From contig NZ_QZCS01000006.1 in the NCBI RefSeq assembly GCF_003594915.1, forward strand, positions 186,001 through 250,000: a stretch of DNA of 64,000 nucleotides, given 5' to 3'. Positions 63,686 to 64,000 of the stretch are shown here, piece after piece. Each line of letters starts with the position of its first letter. The stretch's first letter is position 1. A program made the translations under genes and the position numbers. Source of the stretch: Enterobacter chuandaensis. GTDB taxonomy: Bacteria > Pseudomonadota > Gammaproteobacteria > Enterobacterales > Enterobacteriaceae. The notes below the pieces were generated by a model. The model was not told the DNA's origin, searched no databases, and was given only the letters and a program-made list of their open reading frames with translations.

Positions 63686-64000
63686 GTGGCTAACCCCGGC
63701 AGCGAACACCCCGAGCACAGTGAAGAATCCAGCCTGAAAGAGAAAATTTTTCAGAGCGCTATCGCACTGTTTGCCGAATATGGACTAAACGGTGCCCGCA
63801 TGGAGCAGATCGCCGAGAAAGCAGGCACCACCAAACGTATGGTGGTGTACCATTTTAAAAACAAAGAGAATCTCTATCTCCTTGTACTGGAATATGTTTA
63901 CACCCAAATTCGCGCCAGCGAAAAAGCGCTCAGCCTGACGGATATGCCTCCCGTTGAAGCGCTGGTCCACCTGGTTGAAGCCACCTTTGACTATCACGCC
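63686..64000 (+). CDS. TetR-family transcriptional regulator, N-terminal part, GTG start
   Basis: A GTG start with AAGGAAAGGAT just upstream opens a frame that reaches the window edge (105 codons). The N-terminal TetR helix-turn-helix is clear: IFQSAIALFAEYGLNGARM, then EQIAEKAGTTKRMVVYHFKN (about residues 36-60). The ligand domain is mostly outside the window, so the target and inducer are unknown. The neighbours to the right are not visible. Confidence 0.82.
   Translation, partial: MANPGSEHPEHSEESSLKEKIFQSAIALFAEYGLNGARMEQIAEKAGTTKRMVVYHFKNKENLYLLVLEYVYTQIRASEKALSLTDMPPVEALVHLVEATFDYHA

Overview
This window is chromosomal DNA from a member of the Enterobacteriaceae, most likely Enterobacter or a close relative (inference). 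Nearly every protein closely resembles its Escherichia coli K-12 counterpart, and gene order follows the E. coli region around 0 min of the map (dapB through thr and deo to yjjB), read in the opposite direction. No prophage, insertion sequence, CRISPR array or replication origin was seen. Comparisons with E. coli are from memory; no search was run.

Layout. 1-6.0 kb: 5' end of dapB, then the ribF-ileS-lspA-fkpB-ispH operon read leftward. 6.3-12.3 kb: rpsT (TTG start), nhaR, nhaA, and dnaKJ with a sigma-32 promoter. 12.4-18.9 kb: satP, an added MFS transporter, mog, talB, yaaJ, yaaA, yaaX. 19.1-24.1 kb: thrLABC with attenuator and promoter. 24.2-29.4 kb: yjtD, yjjY, arcA, creA (without creBCD), rob, gpmB, yjjX, trpR. 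29.4-40.9 kb: slt, ettA, an added LysR regulator/alcohol dehydrogenase-like pair, nadR, radA, serB, ytjB, lplA. 40.9-49.7 kb: deoCABD nucleoside catabolism, the glycyl-radical pair yjjI-yjjW, yjjV, yjjU. 49.8-55.4 kb: ytjA, osmY, prfC, yjjG, rimI, holD, rsmC. 55.5-64 kb: three identical tRNA-Leu(CAG) genes, then the most variable part: yjjZ, a diguanylate cyclase, fhuF, an orphan PTS EIIC, a YbaK-type deacylase, bglJ-yjjQ, yjjPB, and the start of a TetR regulator.

How genes work together. The thr operon makes threonine from aspartate and is attenuated by a Thr/Ile-rich leader peptide. The deo operon degrades nucleosides; CRP, CytR and DeoR sites can be read upstream, including a perfect DeoR palindrome inside yjjI. 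TrpR has its own operator. arcA has an FNR box and a long leader. yjjZ and fhuF both have Fur-box-like sites, and a membrane diguanylate cyclase lies between them.

Differences from E. coli that stand out: rihC missing between ispH and dapB; creBCD missing; hokC-type DNA missing between nhaA and dnaJ; insertions of an MFS gene, a LysR/dehydrogenase pair, a diguanylate cyclase, a PTS EIIC plus YbaK-like gene, and a TetR gene where dnaT is expected. Five copies of a GC-rich hairpin repeat and four REP/BIME loci are scattered between genes. I found no convincing wholly new multi-gene system; the best leads are the Fur-flanked cyclase, the orphan EIIC with a double LacI-type operator, and the conserved arcA leader/yjjY segment.
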